DNA from: Tundrisphaera lichenicola
GTDB lineage: Bacteria > Planctomycetota > Planctomycetia > Isosphaerales > Isosphaeraceae
Direction: 5' to 3'
DNA: 64,000 bases
NCBI RefSeq assembly: GCF_051175385.1
Contig: NZ_CP195106.1
Coordinates: forward strand, 1,736,001 to 1,800,000
Shown here: positions 19,399 to 28,716 of the stretch, one piece after another
Position numbering within the stretch: position 1 is the stretch's first letter
Layout of the letters: each line of letters starts with the position of its first letter
The notes under the pieces: generated by a model
What the model saw: only the letters and a program-made list of their open reading frames with translations
What the model was told of the DNA's origin: nothing
Databases searched by the model: none
Program-made: the position numbers and the translations under genes

Positions 19399-19788
19399 CC
19401 AACTCCTTGGTAAGGCTCAATCTTCGAGAGAGGGGCGAGAGCGTCGAGCGGATGTCGAACTAAATCCGCCACTTTTAAAGCTACTTCACCGGTTCTCGGT
19501 TCGTAAAGTGATTTCACGCGACAAGGTGGATTTTGCATGCTTGATGACTGGGGGGGAATCAAGCTGGTATGCGCTGGTTCTACGCTCCGGAATCCGGCAT
19601 GTGACACCGGAATTCCCGAAATAGCCCTTCGAATCCAATCGGTAGGCATGAACCTTGCCCTATTCGGACTTCGTACTTCCCCTCTTGCACCGAATCCGCC
19701 TAGATCTGATCCTGGAGGCGAGAATTCGGCGGTCTTGATTCGGCTCGTCGAAGCGATCGGATCGGAGAATGGACGTGCGGGAGGAGGG
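19399..19788. other. Divergent intergenic region
   Basis: About 390 bases between the minus-strand DUF1549 gene and the plus-strand zinc-ribbon gene, presumably holding both promoters. An open frame in frame with the downstream gene reaches back to 19537, but its translation is not convincing and the strong ribosome site lies at 19780-19788. I see no operator-like repeat. Confidence 0.4.
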
Positions 19789-20331
19789 ATGATGACGGGG
19801 CTCTTGCCCTTCCGCAGCCTCAATTCGGTGATGATCGTGACGTTGCATGTCGCGGTCGTTTCCTACGTCCTTCGGTCGTTCTTGAGTCCGAGCAACCTGA
19901 CCGGGCCATCGATTGTCGTCTGGGTGCCGCTCTCGATCCTGGTGTCGCTTTTCCTGTCGATGCCGATGGGCCGGGCGGTCGCGGCGGCCTTTCCGTCGGG
20001 GGCCGAACCCCCGGAACGGGCCTGCCCGAGGTGCGTTCTTGGTGAATTGCGACCACTGGTCCGGTCTCGTGCTGGACTATTCGCCCCGGTTACCGGCTAT
20101 CGTTGCTCAGGATGCGGGATCACCTTCAGACCTGTTGGCGAGGCCTTCGTCGAAGAGTCGAGGTTGGATCCAGGGATAACCTCGATCCCGGAGGGCGTCC
20201 ATTTTCTCGCCGAGTCTCCCTCGACCGACGCGGACCGATCCGGAATCCGCTTCCTCGATAAATCGGCCGATTCCTCGAAGCAGGTCCCGGAGTCGGCGAA
20301 CATACTCAGTCGGGAGGTGTCAGATCTCTGA
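19789..20331 (+). CDS. Two-helix membrane protein with C-terminal zinc ribbon
   Basis: Start chosen at the ATGATG preceded by ggaggaggg; the second ATG (19792) has the better spacing. The 180-residue product has two transmembrane helices at about 16-34 and 42-62, then a cytoplasmic zinc-ribbon CPRC-x25-CSGC at about 78-110, and a polar, probably disordered tail. Zinc-ribbon membrane proteins of this sort are often adaptors, but no partner is evident. RtcB follows 46 bases downstream on the same strand and may be co-transcribed. Confidence 0.6.
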   Translation: MMTGLLPFRSLNSVMIVTLHVAVVSYVLRSFLSPSNLTGPSIVVWVPLSILVSLFLSMPMGRAVAAAFPSGAEPPERACPRCVLGELRPLVRSRAGLFAPVTGYRCSGCGITFRPVGEAFVEESRLDPGITSIPEGVHFLAESPSTDADRSGIRFLDKSADSSKQVPESANILSREVSDL

Positions 20332-20377
20332 ACACGGTCGAGCAGATCAGTCCTCGGGGCGGGAAGGTTGAATCGCG

Positions 20378-21847
20378 ATGGGAATCAAGGGTGAGTTTGC
20401 AGGGCCACTCGAGCGGGTCAGTCCCTACCAGTGGCGGATTCCCAGGTCCTATCGCGAGGACATGCGGGTCGACGGGCTGATCTTCGCCGACGACAACCTG
20501 ATCGGTCAGATCCGGAAGGATCAAGGACCCGAGCAAGTCGCGAACGTGGCGACCCTTCCCGGTATCCAGAAGGCCAGCTTGGCCATGCCGGATATTCACT
20601 GGGGTTACGGGTTCGCCATCGGCGGAGTCGCCGCGACCGACCCCGAGCAAGGTGGAGTGATCTCGCCCGGAGGGGTGGGTTACGATATCAATTGCGGGGT
20701 CCGACTCCTCCGATCCGACCTGGAGTGGGCCGAGGTCAAGCCGAGGATTCGCGAGCTGGTCGACCAGCTCTTCCGTGACATCCCGACCGGCGTCGGTCAG
20801 TCGGGCCTTTACAAGTTCGAGAAGCCGAAGCTCGCCCGCCTGATGGAGCAGGGGTCCGCTTATGTCATCGAAAAGGGCTGGGGGACCGAGCGCGACCTGC
20901 TCTACACCGAGGCCGGCGGTCGACTCGACGGGGCGGACCCGGACCGGGTGAGCGACCGGGCCTTTGCCCGAGGCTTCGACCAGTGTGGGACCCTGGGATC
21001 GGGGAATCACTTCCTCGAAGTTCAGGTGGTCGACCGGGTCATCGACGAGGAAGCCGCCGGCGTCATGGGCCTTCGCGAGGGGCAGGTCACCGTCCTGATC
21101 CACTCGGGATCGCGAGGGCTCGGTTATCAGGTCTGCGACGATTACCTTTCGGTCTTCAGGGGAGCCCCCAAGCGTTATGGCTTCGAGCTACCCGACTCGC
21201 AGCTGGCCTGTGCCCCGGTCCGAAGTCCCGAGGGATCGGCCTATCTGGGGGCGATGAGGGCGGCGGCGAACTACGCCTGGTGCAATCGCCAGCTCCTGAC
21301 GCACCAGGCCCGAGAAATCTTCGCCCGGGTCTTCGAGAGGCCTTGGGAATCGCTGGGGCTCGACCTGATCTACGACGTGGCCCACAACATCGCCAAATTC
21401 GAGGACCACGATGTCGGGGATGGCCTCATCAAGCAGGTCTGCGTCCACCGAAAAGGGGCAACCCGCGCGTTCCCTCCCGGGCATCCCGAGATCCCCGACC
21501 TTTATCGAAAGATTGGCCAACCGGTGATCATTCCCGGGAGCATGGGGACGGCCAGCTGGGTCCTGGCCGGTCAGCCGGGGAGTATGAAGGAATCATTCGG
21601 AACCAGCTGCCATGGGGCAGGTCGGATGATGAGCCGGACGGCGGCCGTGAAATTGGCCGCCGGCCGGAGGATCGATCGAGAACTCGACGCCCTGGGGATC
21701 ATCGCCCGTGCCAGAGGGTTCAAGGGGCTCGCGGAGGAGCAACCCGCCGCCTACAAGGACGTCGACCAGGTGGTCGAGGTGGTGGACATGGCCGGGATTT
21801 CCAAGAAGGTCGCCCGGCTCCGTCCGGTTGGGGTTATCAAGGGCTAA
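20378..21847 (+). CDS. rtcB: RtcB RNA ligase (GTP-dependent)
   Basis: RtcB joins 2',3'-cyclic-phosphate or 3'-phosphate RNA ends to 5'-OH ends using GTP and Mn2+, in RNA repair or tRNA splicing. The 489-residue length fits the full-length RtcB family. Metal ligands are visible in DINCGVRLL (Asp103, Cys106), GSGNHFLE and IHSGSRGLG, and IYDVAHNIAKFE supplies another His. The histidine guanylylated in RtcB is the one in CHGAGR, here His412. The start has gggaagg about 10 bases upstream. No RtcA cyclase, archease or RtcR-type activator lies nearby. Confidence 0.95.
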   Translation: MGIKGEFAGPLERVSPYQWRIPRSYREDMRVDGLIFADDNLIGQIRKDQGPEQVANVATLPGIQKASLAMPDIHWGYGFAIGGVAATDPEQGGVISPGGVGYDINCGVRLLRSDLEWAEVKPRIRELVDQLFRDIPTGVGQSGLYKFEKPKLARLMEQGSAYVIEKGWGTERDLLYTEAGGRLDGADPDRVSDRAFARGFDQCGTLGSGNHFLEVQVVDRVIDEEAAGVMGLREGQVTVLIHSGSRGLGYQVCDDYLSVFRGAPKRYGFELPDSQLACAPVRSPEGSAYLGAMRAAANYAWCNRQLLTHQAREIFARVFERPWESLGLDLIYDVAHNIAKFEDHDVGDGLIKQVCVHRKGATRAFPPGHPEIPDLYRKIGQPVIIPGSMGTASWVLAGQPGSMKESFGTSCHGAGRMMSRTAAVKLAAGRRIDRELDALGIIARARGFKGLAEEQPAAYKDVDQVVEVVDMAGISKKVARLRPVGVIKG

Positions 21848-21857
21848 CCAAGTCGGC

Positions 21858-22472
21858 TCAGGAGAGCTGGGGGTAGATGGCCCCGCGGCCGAGCTTGAAG
21901 TAACCGAAAGTGACCCCCTGATTGATGTAATTCTTGATGTCGGATCGAACGAAGGTCTGGGTCGCCTGGATCGCTTCCTTGGCGGCCACTCCCTTCGGGT
22001 CGGTCCCGTAGAGAGGGGCGAGTCGCTCCTGAAGGCTAGGATAATTGATCAGGCTCGTGGTATCCGTGACCCCGGTCGACCCCAGGATCCGATTCTGGTA
22101 GATCGGGTAGAGGTTGACCCGACCGAATGGGACCTTACCCGAGACGCCTAGTAATTCCGAGGACAGCCGGTTTAAAGCCCGGTTGATCCTGATCTCGAAC
22201 TGACCGAGGAGTTGGGTCTGGTCGGCTCCCGGCTTCACGCTCAGATGATTGTAACGCTGGAGTTGTTTCGCGTATTCGGAGCTGAAATGATTGAAAGCAT
22301 CGGTGATCGCATAGCTGATTTGCGTCTCCGTATGCTTGGTCAGGATCAAGAACTTGGGGTTCACCTGGCTCGGCGGCGGGGTCACCAGCGTGAAGGGCAT
22401 CTGGAAGGCCGTCATGACCATCCGTTCCTCGAGGGCGTCGACACCGACGGGTTGGAACTTTCGTGACTTCAT
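21858..22472 (-). CDS. Hypothetical exported planctomycete protein with LEERMVMTA N-terminal motif
   Basis: 204 residues. The N-terminus contains ALEERMVMTAF at about 13-23, which resembles the short LEPRxLLS-type motif found near the start of many planctomycete surface proteins in place of a classical signal peptide; export is inferred from that. The rest is soluble and helical in the middle (about 45-110), with several Tyr/Asn/Gln-rich stretches and GYFKLGRGAIYPQ at the end. No catalytic motif. It converges with rtcB, only 10 bases from that stop. Upstream AT-rich sequence at 22480-22540 is a likely promoter region. Confidence 0.65.
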   Translation of the reverse strand: MKSRKFQPVGVDALEERMVMTAFQMPFTLVTPPPSQVNPKFLILTKHTETQISYAITDAFNHFSSEYAKQLQRYNHLSVKPGADQTQLLGQFEIRINRALNRLSSELLGVSGKVPFGRVNLYPIYQNRILGSTGVTDTTSLINYPSLQERLAPLYGTDPKGVAAKEAIQATQTFVRSDIKNYINQGVTFGYFKLGRGAIYPQLS

Positions 22473-22650
22473 GGCAAGTTAACTCCTGGATGATGAAAAA
22501 AGGTCAATGTTCTAACGATGGGTAATTTAGGTAAACAAGGCGCGTCGATGAAGTCAAGTGACTCGTCGATTTCGAATAGGTCTTGAGTCGTGGATGTGTC
22601 CTTCCTTGATCATCCCGTTCATCCCGATTCACGGGCGAGGATCATCCTTC

Positions 22651-23064
22651 GTGGAAGACTCAACGAATCATGATGAGTCGAGGCCTCGGCAGGAGAATGC
22701 GCCGGGCAGGCGGCCTCGTGATCTGGCATGGCTCCTTCTGGCAAGGGGGGGGACGCCACCTCGACAACGCGCGCGGACCCAGCAAGCCGATCGGGCGGGG
22801 TCCGAGCTTCATCGGAAGGTCCTCGACCGACTGGCGGCACTCGATCCGGAGCCCGAGGATCTGGAGGCGACTCTGATCCGGATCGTTCAGGAGTTCGGCG
22901 AACCGACCGGGCCCACCCGTGGCCTCTGCCTGGGCCTCTTGCACGAGTGGGAAGAATGCCGATACTCCCCCGGCGCATGGGCCTGGTTACTCTCCGAGGC
23001 GATCGAGGCCGCGGAAGTCGATCCACATCGTCGGAGGGGCCGTGGACCCGAGATCCTTCCTTGA
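22651..23064 (+). CDS. Small hypothetical protein overlapping the FdhE-like gene
   Basis: Unrecognised. The frame is open from 22558; I place the start at a GTG at 22651 (gagg 11 bases upstream), giving 137 residues, but the start is uncertain. The N-terminal part is Arg/Gln-rich. The C-terminal 70 residues look like a real helical domain (EDLEATLIRIVQEFGEP, LCLGLLHEWEECRYSP, AWLLSEAIEAAEVD). The stop lies 23 bases inside the FdhE-like gene, whose ribosome site is within this frame, so the two are probably translationally coupled and functionally linked. Confidence 0.5.
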   Translation: MEDSTNHDESRPRQENAPGRRPRDLAWLLLARGGTPPRQRARTQQADRAGSELHRKVLDRLAALDPEPEDLEATLIRIVQEFGEPTGPTRGLCLGLLHEWEECRYSPGAWAWLLSEAIEAAEVDPHRRRGRGPEILP

Positions 23065-23902
23065 TCGGTTCGAGCGGCGGCCCGGTCCTCCCGCCGAATT
23101 GACCGCAGCCCTAGCGGATCTCGCCAAGCTTTCGCGAGATCGACCCGACCTCGCCGCGCCGTCGAAGAGTCTCGCGAGGATCCTCGAAATCGCTTTCCGG
23201 TCTCCGGATACCTCGGAGATCGGGACCATTGACGACGATCGGCTGATTCGAAACTGGTCCGATGGGATCCCGATCTTCCGCGTTCTCTCTCCCCAACTTG
23301 ACAAGTCGGCGTTGCTCAGGCGAGTCGCGGGCCTCTCGGAGGCGATCGGTGGTGAGGGCGATTCCTCATTCCGCAAGGCGATCCGGAAAGGGCAGCTTGA
23401 TCTCCCTTCGATGGTCTCAGAGGTCCTGTCCGGACGCCCCGAGGAGGTCACCCGACAAGCGTTCGCCATCGGCGTGGACGATCAATTCGCGGCCTCGCTC
23501 CTCCGCATGGCCTTGCTTCCGGCCCTGGCTCGCGTCTCGGTTGTCCTCGATCAGGCCCGACCCGAGGGGATCTGGGACCGGGGTGATTGCCCCCATTGCG
23601 GGAGCCGGCCTCTCCTGGCCGAATCGCGAGGGATCGAGCAGCGTCTCGTTTACCGATGCGGCCTTTGTGCGGCCGGATGGTCGGGGCAGAGGCTCCGCTG
23701 TCCTTCGTGCGGCGAATCGGACCCGAAGTCGTTAGGCTATTCTTTCGTCGAGGGGGAACAGGAGCGGCATCGGCTGGGACGGTGCGAGACCTGTTCATCC
23801 CACTGGAAAATCGTATCGACCCTGACTCCGCTCTCTGCACCGGGATTGCTGGTGGCCGATCTGGCGACATTCCACCTCGACGTCCTTGCCTCGGAGTCCT
23901 GA
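23042..23902 (+). CDS. fdhE: FdhE-like formate dehydrogenase accessory protein
   Basis: FdhE helps mature or interacts with respiratory formate dehydrogenases and carries rubredoxin-like zinc/iron sites. The GTG start is fixed by ggagggg immediately before it, giving 286 residues. An N-terminal helical region (1-170) is followed by four CxxC pairs at 183/186 (CPHCGSRP), 206/209 (CGLC), 220/223 (CPSCG) and 248/251 (CETC). CPHCGSRP followed by YRCGLCAAGW is the recognisable FdhE signature. No formate dehydrogenase subunit or fdhD lies in this window, so either the partner is elsewhere or this is a diverged relative. A formate-tetrahydrofolate ligase is encoded 14 kb away. Confidence 0.78.
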   Translation: MDPRSFLDRFERRPGPPAELTAALADLAKLSRDRPDLAAPSKSLARILEIAFRSPDTSEIGTIDDDRLIRNWSDGIPIFRVLSPQLDKSALLRRVAGLSEAIGGEGDSSFRKAIRKGQLDLPSMVSEVLSGRPEEVTRQAFAIGVDDQFAASLLRMALLPALARVSVVLDQARPEGIWDRGDCPHCGSRPLLAESRGIEQRLVYRCGLCAAGWSGQRLRCPSCGESDPKSLGYSFVEGEQERHRLGRCETCSSHWKIVSTLTPLSAPGLLVADLATFHLDVLASES

Positions 23903-23998
23903 TTGCCTGGTTTCGGTTTTGCCGTACCCCGAATCTAAAAAATCGCCCATAATCCGCCGACTCGGATGGACTCGAGTCCCGGCCCAGGAGGATTGGCG

Positions 23999-25114
23999 AT
24001 GACGAAGGCCCCCCGGACCCGTTGGCCTCTTGGTTTCCTCGGGATGGTCGTCCTAGTCGGGCTGGCCGAGACCGTCATCGCGAGTCATCCCCTCCGGTTC
24101 TGCGAGACCGCCAGCCTGAGCTGGAGGCTCGCGTTCGAGGCGATTCCTCGCGAGGGGGCAAATTGCGAGATCGCGTGCCTGGGCGATAGCCTCGTCAAGA
24201 TCGGCGTGATCCCCGAGGTGATCCGGGCCAAGACCGGGAAGTCGTCCTATAACTTCGCGATGGCACAGGCCCCGGCGCCCGCGACCTATTTCCTCCTTCG
24301 GCGGTTACTCGAATCGGGAGGGCATCCGTCCACGATCGTGGTCGACTTCAAGCCGAGTATCCTGACGGGAAGCCCCAAGCTTAGCCTCCGGCCCTGGCAG
24401 GAGGTCCTTACTCTCCGGGAGTCTCTCGAACTCGGGCGTGACTCGGGGAAGGAGACCCTCGCGATCGAGATTCTCCTGGGGCGGGCACTGGCCTCGATGC
24501 GTTATCGGCTCGAAATCCGAGAGGCGATCGTCGCGGCGTTCCGAGGAAATCCGGGCCCGACCGAGCAGACGAACCGGCTGGCCCTCCGGAACTGGGGGAC
24601 GAATCGGGGAGCCCACCTCAACTCGCCTCGGACAGGCTTCGATGGCCAGGTCAGCGACGAACTGCACGGTAAGCTTCGTTCGGACGACTGGCGATGCCAC
24701 AAGCTGAATGCCCTTTATATCAAGAAGCTGTTTGCCCTGGCCGAATCGCGAGGGATCGAGGTCTTCTGGGTGATGCCCCCACTCGCTCCGGCCCTTCAGG
24801 CCCGCCGAGAACGTTCGGGCTCCGACGCGGCGTATGTTGCGCTCGCTCGGTCGATGCAGGCTCGATATCCCAACCTGACCCTGGTCGATAGCCGAGGGGC
24901 CGGTTACGAGGACGCCGTTTTCGCCGATCACACCCACCTGAACGGCCGGGGGGCGATGTCGTTCAGCCACGAGCTGGCGGCCATCCTCGATCGACGGGAC
25001 GAGCAGGCCCGATGGGTCGCCCTGCCGCGTTACCGCGATTGGCCGACCGATGTCCGGGCCGAGGATATCGACCAGTCGAGGATGGCGCTGAAGGCGCAGT
25101 CGGCCCTCCGCTGA
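23999..25114 (+). CDS. Membrane-anchored SGNH/GDSL-type protein of the glycan region
   Basis: Start at the ATG with aggagg 7 bases upstream; an ATG at 23966 has no such support. The 371-residue protein has an N-terminal membrane helix (about 10-29). CLGDSLVKIG puts a GDS nucleophile at Ser64. DHTHLN near 310 supplies the Asp-x-x-His of SGNH hydrolases. The layout resembles DUF1574 and AlgX/AlgJ-like proteins that acetylate or de-esterify exopolysaccharides in the periplasm. It borders the glycosyltransferase block, which supports a role in glycan modification, but it converges with that operon and is not part of it. Confidence 0.7.
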   Translation: MTKAPRTRWPLGFLGMVVLVGLAETVIASHPLRFCETASLSWRLAFEAIPREGANCEIACLGDSLVKIGVIPEVIRAKTGKSSYNFAMAQAPAPATYFLLRRLLESGGHPSTIVVDFKPSILTGSPKLSLRPWQEVLTLRESLELGRDSGKETLAIEILLGRALASMRYRLEIREAIVAAFRGNPGPTEQTNRLALRNWGTNRGAHLNSPRTGFDGQVSDELHGKLRSDDWRCHKLNALYIKKLFALAESRGIEVFWVMPPLAPALQARRERSGSDAAYVALARSMQARYPNLTLVDSRGAGYEDAVFADHTHLNGRGAMSFSHELAAILDRRDEQARWVALPRYRDWPTDVRAEDIDQSRMALKAQSALR

Positions 25115-25130
25115 GATCGGCGAACCGACC

Positions 25131-26396
25131 TCATCCCGCGACCCCGAGCCGGCTCCGATTCGATCCCAGGAGAGTCCTGGCCCGGCCTTCGAGCGTCGCG
25201 AATCGGTCTTCCCAGGTATGCCCCGACCCGACGAGATTCAGTCCGACCGCCCCGAGCTTGCGAGCCATCGACGGGTCGTCGATCAGGCTCCCCAGGGCTT
25301 CGGAGAGTCGCTCGAGATCGCCGAAGGGGACGAGCAGCCCGGCTTCACCGTGACGTACCACGTCGGGCACGCCTCCGGCGGCGGCGGCGACCACCGGCAG
25401 GCCATTCGCCCAGGCTTCGAGGAAGACAATCCCGTAGGAGTCCGTCCGGGAGGGCATCGAGAAGACGTCGATCGCCGCGAAGAAGTCGGGCCGGTCCGAA
25501 AGCGGGATCGGGCCGAGACGCTTCAGCCAGGGCATGCTCTTGGACGGTTGTTCGGCCAGGAACCGCTCGAAGTCGGGCGAGCTGGGACCGGCCAGAAGGA
25601 GCGAGATTGGGTTGTCGGCGGGCCTCGATCGATTCAAGCGGGCCACGGCGAGGACCAGGTCGTTCGTCCCCTTGTTGAGATCGAGCGTCGCGAGATGGCC
25701 GATCGCTGGCGACCCATCGGGGATGCCCAACTCTTCACGGAAGCGCTCTCGACGACCGCCCGTCACGTCGAGGTGCTCGACGGCCATCCCCAGCTTGAGA
25801 ATTCGGGAGTCGGGAATTCCCCAGTCGCGAACGGCCCCGGCTTCCAGCTCGGTCTGGACGACGACGCAATCGGATGCGGCGAGCAGGCGGACCTGGTGAG
25901 GCCGAGTATAGGCCCGGTTGACCTGATCGCCGGGCGTGGCCAGGTGGAGGAAAGGCGTCAGCAGGAGCGGCGCACTGGCGGCCCTCGCGGTCAACAAGGC
26001 GGCATAAGAGAACACGGTGTAAGGGAATCCCACGGCGAAGACGGCGTCGTAATCCCCCCGGACCCGGCCGATTCCCGGCAGGATCGGCATGTACGAGGCG
26101 GCCACGCATCGGGTGGGCCAATGGGGTGCATAGCTCAGGAGCCGGCCGAAATAGCGCTGGAGCGGGAGGTGCTTGACCGCGAACCGACGGACGCGGGCCC
26201 CGTCGACGTGGGACTCCATCGGCCCTTCGACCCTCCGGCGGCCCCGGTTCGTGAAGTACCAGAGGTCGTGGGCATCGCTGGTGATGACGTCGACCTCGGC
26301 CCCCGATTCCACGAAACGACGGACCATCGCCCGCCCATAATTCTCGGCGCCGCCGACGCACGGGTGATAGCGATGAGTAAACCAGGCGATCCGCAT
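25131..26396 (-). CDS. Glycosyltransferase family 4 protein
   Basis: A GT-B fold enzyme that transfers a sugar from a nucleotide donor with retention of configuration. Start at the ATG preceded by aaggagg; an in-frame start 12 codons upstream would overlap the previous gene. The 421-residue protein starts with MRIAWFTHRYHPCVGGAENYGR, the usual acceptor-side Gly-rich loop. The C-terminal half carries DVFSMPSRTDSYGIVFLEAWA and GLPVVAAAAGGVPDVV, including the E-x7-E type motif (here DSYGIVFLE) that binds the donor. It is the last gene of a four-gene minus-strand glycan operon, 19 bases after the membrane protein gene. Confidence 0.92.
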   Translation of the reverse strand: MRIAWFTHRYHPCVGGAENYGRAMVRRFVESGAEVDVITSDAHDLWYFTNRGRRRVEGPMESHVDGARVRRFAVKHLPLQRYFGRLLSYAPHWPTRCVAASYMPILPGIGRVRGDYDAVFAVGFPYTVFSYAALLTARAASAPLLLTPFLHLATPGDQVNRAYTRPHQVRLLAASDCVVVQTELEAGAVRDWGIPDSRILKLGMAVEHLDVTGGRRERFREELGIPDGSPAIGHLATLDLNKGTNDLVLAVARLNRSRPADNPISLLLAGPSSPDFERFLAEQPSKSMPWLKRLGPIPLSDRPDFFAAIDVFSMPSRTDSYGIVFLEAWANGLPVVAAAAGGVPDVVRHGEAGLLVPFGDLERLSEALGSLIDDPSMARKLGAVGLNLVGSGHTWEDRFATLEGRARTLLGSNRSRLGVAG

Positions 26397-26415
26397 CGGT
26401 CCGACCTCCTTGTCT

Positions 26416-28716
26416 TCAACGGTGAGTGTCACCCGTCTCGCGAACCGTTCCTTCCCGATCCGCCGGGCGGACCCGTACCGAGTCGAGCCTCAGGCTGTAA
26501 GGGGTTTTCGCATCGTCCAGCCGGTCGTCATGCCGTGTTGGCCGATCGTCTCCGTCGCTTTCCAGGATCAGGTCATGAAAGCCTGTCCCCAGCAAGATCG
26601 GTCCCGAATCGAGGTCGCTGCGGGTGCCGGGCTGGATCGTCCATCGTGCCAGCTCGTGTCCATCTTCGAGCAGACGGACGGACCGGGCCCGATGGAATGC
26701 CGAGACTCGCCCCAATTCCACCCGGATCGGTCGATCGGCGGTGGGATTGAAGAGGAAAAGTCTCGCCCTACGGAGAACCCCAAAGGACCCCGCAGAGGCT
26801 CCCCGCCCAGGACGCCAACCGCTTGCACAAAGCCAGGTGAGCCGACCCGGCGGCTCCAGACGATCGAAGTCATAGACCGAGACGGTATCGTCCTCGAAGG
26901 ATCGTGCTCCGGCGAGGATCAACTCCATTCGCTCAATTCCGCCGACGAATTTCGGGTCGATGCCTCGATGGATCACGACGTTTTTTAGTCGGTGGGCCTT
27001 CAAATAGAGCCAGGCATAGTCCCGAGCATCGACCCCGAGGACGGGCCCGAATCGCTCCTCAGTCGCGTCTGAGAGATAGGTCGGGTCCTCCAGCCGTTTC
27101 GACCAGAAGGGGGAGGTCGAGACGATTTCCGAGTCAAATCCGACGTCGGTCAACCCAGGGTAGCCGGCCGTGGTCTTCAGCTTGTGGATCGACTGCCAGT
27201 AACCCCAGAGCGACGAGAAGACCTGGCCTTCGCTCGATCCGAACATCGGGACGTCAACCAGCGACGACTCGGGATCCTTCCCGGCCATTTCGAGGTAGAT
27301 CGCCGGCATCGGGGGGATGTCGGCCGATGGAAACGGCGTCATCGAAAGGTCGAGCATCATGATCGCGATGCAGATCGGTAGTACGACTGGTCGGAAGGGC
27401 GTCCGTTTCAGTCGATCGAAGATGTCGCCTAACGCGGCCGAGACGGGGGCCACCGCGCAGACGGCTGCGAAGAGGTTGAACCGCGCCGGGACGCGAATCC
27501 ACTGAAACGGCGGGAAGATCCCGTACAGCCATCCTGCGGGCAGTCCGAACCGACCGGTCCCCAGCCGGACCTCGGAGCCCCAGGAGAGCACCGTCATCAG
27601 GATCAGCGCGGACCACCAGAACCCGGCCCTAGCGAACTTGACGCGTCGGATGGCGGCATAGCCGAGAAGGGCCAGGGGCACGATCCCCAGATAGGACGAA
27701 CATTCGCTCATCCGTGAGGCGTAGCCCGTCACTCCGAAGAGGTCCGGGCAGGTGAGTTGTCCCAATCGGTGACGGGGTGAGGGTAGAAAACTGCTCCAGA
27801 TCGGGGCGCCCAGCGCATTGAACTCCGATCGGGGGCGCTTCATCGAATAACCGTGAAACGTCGCCCAGATCTGGCTGGAGAACAGGAGGAGCAGCCCCGG
27901 TAAGACCAGCATCGAAAATCCCACGAGCCAGGGAATCCGACTCGCCAACCAGGCTCGTCGTGCCGACCGTTCCGACGACCAGACCGCCCAGGTCACATAC
28001 CAGGCCGATGGAAAGATGGCCAAAACGGCGAAGTAGGGGGCCCCTGCGACCATGAACAGATAAAGTCCTGCGGAGGCGATCAAACGCCCGGAATCGGGCC
28101 GGTCGAGGAATCGAATCCAGGAGATCAGGAAGATCGGGACCGCGCCCAGTTGCATCGTCTCCAGATGCCCGTGGGCGTGCATCATCATCGGCCCGCAAAG
28201 CATCAACCCGAGGCCCGCGACCCACGACGGACCCGCCTGGCGAGTGACCCACCAGGCCAGCAGACACCCGGCAAGTCCGGTCGAGACGAAGCCGTAGGTC
28301 CAGATGACCTGGAAGCAAGCCACGTCGTTCGAGGTGATCAGCCCCAGCGCCATGTAGAACGCGGTCTGAAGGTGCATGGTCGGGAAGTATCCGAGGGGAA
28401 CACCCATCGGATAATGCAAGCCGGTCGTGAAGAATGGCGATCGGCCTTCCAGGAGACAGGCCCGACACCACTTCATGATCCAGAGATGTTCCAGGGGATC
28501 GGTCAACTCTCCCGGGATTGCCGAACCGATCGAGAGGACGACCGGGAACGTGGCCGCCGCGACGCAGATCAGGTAAGCGATCGTCGCCCATCCGATCGTC
28601 GACGCGGGGGGCCAACTCGAAGCGAGGGGCTCCCGCACCGGACCGATCGACTCGGCACGCGGGCCGTCGAGGATCGGAGCCCGAGCGGGGGTCATTGATT
28701 GGTTAGCGAGGCTCAT
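26416..28716 (-). CDS. Polytopic membrane protein, possible GT-C-type glycosyltransferase
   Basis: 766 residues with about 11 transmembrane helices in residues 40-460, then a soluble C-terminal domain of about 300 residues probably outside the cytoplasmic membrane. The first loop after helix 1 contains DPLEHLW and a later one PFFTTGLHYPMGVPLG, which resembles the acidic first loop of GT-C transferases and YfhO-like proteins. The FPPFQWIRVPARF stretch fits a conserved periplasmic loop in such proteins. It overlaps the upstream GT39-like gene by 4 bases (ATGA). It could be a lipid-linked sugar transferase or a polymerase-like protein. Confidence 0.7.
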   Translation of the reverse strand: MSLANQSMTPARAPILDGPRAESIGPVREPLASSWPPASTIGWATIAYLICVAAATFPVVLSIGSAIPGELTDPLEHLWIMKWCRACLLEGRSPFFTTGLHYPMGVPLGYFPTMHLQTAFYMALGLITSNDVACFQVIWTYGFVSTGLAGCLLAWWVTRQAGPSWVAGLGLMLCGPMMMHAHGHLETMQLGAVPIFLISWIRFLDRPDSGRLIASAGLYLFMVAGAPYFAVLAIFPSAWYVTWAVWSSERSARRAWLASRIPWLVGFSMLVLPGLLLLFSSQIWATFHGYSMKRPRSEFNALGAPIWSSFLPSPRHRLGQLTCPDLFGVTGYASRMSECSSYLGIVPLALLGYAAIRRVKFARAGFWWSALILMTVLSWGSEVRLGTGRFGLPAGWLYGIFPPFQWIRVPARFNLFAAVCAVAPVSAALGDIFDRLKRTPFRPVVLPICIAIMMLDLSMTPFPSADIPPMPAIYLEMAGKDPESSLVDVPMFGSSEGQVFSSLWGYWQSIHKLKTTAGYPGLTDVGFDSEIVSTSPFWSKRLEDPTYLSDATEERFGPVLGVDARDYAWLYLKAHRLKNVVIHRGIDPKFVGGIERMELILAGARSFEDDTVSVYDFDRLEPPGRLTWLCASGWRPGRGASAGSFGVLRRARLFLFNPTADRPIRVELGRVSAFHRARSVRLLEDGHELARWTIQPGTRSDLDSGPILLGTGFHDLILESDGDDRPTRHDDRLDDAKTPYSLRLDSVRVRPADREGTVRETGDTHR

